In this document: piece after piece, positions 62,603 to 64,000 of the stretch | Layout: every line of letters starts with the position of its first letter | How positions within the stretch are numbered: the stretch's first letter is position 1 | Assembly: GCF_018687715.1 (NCBI RefSeq) | Contig: NC_056767.1 | Location: forward strand, 4,470,001 to 4,534,000 | Length of the DNA: 64,000 nucleotides | Direction of reading: 5' to 3' | Origin: Carya illinoinensis | Taxonomy: Eukaryota > Streptophyta > Magnoliopsida > Fagales > Juglandaceae | Translations under genes and position numbers: made by a program | Notes under the pieces: model-generated | The model's input: the letters and a program-made list of their open reading frames with translations, nothing else | Database searches by the model: none | Told to the model about the DNA's origin: nothing

Positions 62603-62666
62603 GCAGCCAAGGTTAGGAGAACCCTAGCAGAGCAAGTTTTCACGTAGAAGGAAAGTTTTCACTTGG

Positions 62667-64000
62667 TTGATATCAACATTTGAGAGCTTATGTCTACATG
62701 CCAAATATAGAGATTCAAACAATTATTGATGTGCTTGAAGTAATTATGATGTCTACCTACAAATTACAAAGATTCAAACAAAAATTAAACTTATGCCTAT
62801 CATTGCATGCACAAACAAAACAAAAATTAACCTGTAACGATGGCCAAAAAATAATTTGACGAAGTTGTAATCCCTAATTCATGCATTGAACAAGAATATA
62901 GTAATTCACAAATTGGGTTTCATAAGTTGTTGAAGTTGGCTGGATATCATAACACTCACTTAGTATGTGTGTCTAAATTACCACATCTATACCCATTCAC
63001 TGCATCTTGATGGAAGCTGGAATGATGATCAAAATCTATTGTATCACAGTCCCAAGAATCAAGAATAGATACACATCTCCCAAATAATTATCGTAAGTGG
63101 CTACATTTGGTCTTAAAATGTTACGAGGTCACCTAGTTGGTTGTTTGCAACAATTACCTCTACTACAGGATAATGTTGTTTCACTAAAAGTTGAACACTA
63201 TCCTACATTAATGAACGTTTTTCTTTCCCCTGCATAATTTATACAAAATCTTAAATTTGAAGAAATATTGTATGGCAATACCACATTGTCAAGTTATAAA
63301 TGTCAAGAAGATATAAATTATAATAAGCAAAAGCCTCCAAAAATTCATTAAAAAATCTACAAGTCATCCATATTTCATTGGAAGGCAGAAGATGCATTAG
63401 GCAATGGCATGAATTTTTCGAGTTTAGTTCCAGCTCAATGTCGATTACCCTTTTGTGTTTATCAATGTACAAACATAAAAATTTTGATGCATGATCTCCG
63501 GGAGGGGAACATATCAACCCTAAACCAAACTCAAATTAGATTATCAATGGTCAAAACTCAACCATCTGTACGGTGAGAAAATTAAATTTTCAGCCCTATC
63601 ATATGAAAACTACATTTTCAAGCACACACCAAGTATATAGCCTATCCAAAAACATGGGAATAAATGGTGGAAATTACCACCTGAGCACAAAATTTTGGGA
63701 AACGATATCTTCATACCCTTTTTGTTTCTTCCACATACACCACAGATATGGAAATAGTGCTACCAGTTAGTTTTCTTAAGCCAGATAATTATGTATGCAC
63801 GCAAGGACTAATTTATCAATGATAAACAAAAGAAAACACCAATCTGGTGAAAAGATTCCCTGTAAGGACAAGCCAAACCTAACTCTTCATTAAAAAAAAA
63901 ATCTTGTTGACCCCACCATAAATCCCATTTGATAGACAGTATTATTTTTTAAGTTTACATAAATACTCTCAAAGAGTGGCCCAATGACATGTTCTTGTGA
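62667..64000. other. AT-rich DNA at window end, no gene recognised
   Basis: Several short open frames exist, but none shows a known motif. It could be the continuation of the element that LINE-2 entered, since LINE-2 splits this DNA from 55448-56588. Confidence 0.35.

Larger units (their letters stand above)
56589..62656 (-). mobile_element. Near full-length L1-type LINE, 6.1 kb (LINE-2)
   Basis: The A tail appears as a 16-T run at 56589-56604. The probable target duplication is TTACACTTGG (56579-56588) and TTTCACTTGG (62657-62666), one mismatch. ORF1 and ORF2 are present in order on the minus strand. The protein wording differs clearly from LINE-1, so this is another family. Stops and frameshifts make it inactive, but the RT YMDD and endonuclease SDH motifs are kept. 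Confidence 0.9.

Overview
This is nuclear DNA from a flowering plant. The evidence is intron-containing genes of plant-specific families (B-class GATA factor, plant ZIP metal transporter, FAR1-RELATED SEQUENCE), plant Ty1/copia, CACTA, hAT and L1-type LINE elements, and AT-rich intergenic DNA. The protein style and repeat types suggest a woody eudicot. A Fagales tree such as the walnut family is my guess, from the look of the repeats only.

Only two genes look intact, and they lie together in the middle. One is a ZIP-family zinc/iron transporter (37242-38560, + strand) with a perfect zinc-deficiency response element 662 bp upstream of its start. The other is an LLM-domain B-class GATA transcription factor of the GNC/GNL type (44798-46531, + strand). 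Mobile elements dominate both flanks and make up well over half of the window.

Left flank (1-13400): a FAR1-RELATED SEQUENCE gene on the minus strand, a family itself descended from MULE transposases, is split by an 8.9-kb hAT element (926-9804). The hAT contains a nested Tork/Tnt1-type copia element (3181-8338). Removing the hAT and one 8-bp target duplication rejoins the gene in frame, but other stops and a frameshift show it is dead.

Centre left (13405-36357): an Ale/Retrofit-type copia element has its 3' LTR interrupted by an 18.4-kb CACTA element (17813-36216). That CACTA carries decayed TNP2 and TNPA-like (Transposase_24) genes, a LINE RNase H fragment, a 407-bp-period duplication and a 2.2-kb solo LTR. 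This is at least three levels of nesting. Its outer edge lies 227 bp from the ZIP gene's zinc element.

Right flank (46532-64000): a 617-bp hAT element with a perfect 8-bp target duplication, a full-length 6.9-kb LINE with an 11-bp target duplication (48581-55436), a possible CACTA terminus at 55649, and a second near full-length LINE (56589-62656). Both LINEs keep a 4-base ATGA overlap between the ORF1 stop and the ORF2 start. Every element with coding capacity carries stops or frameshifts, so none looks autonomous.

No wholly new system stands out. The most useful observations are the exact boundaries of the nested insertions, the TE-crowded zinc-responsive promoter, a probable GC-AG intron in the GATA gene, and the shared ATGA junction in two different LINEs.
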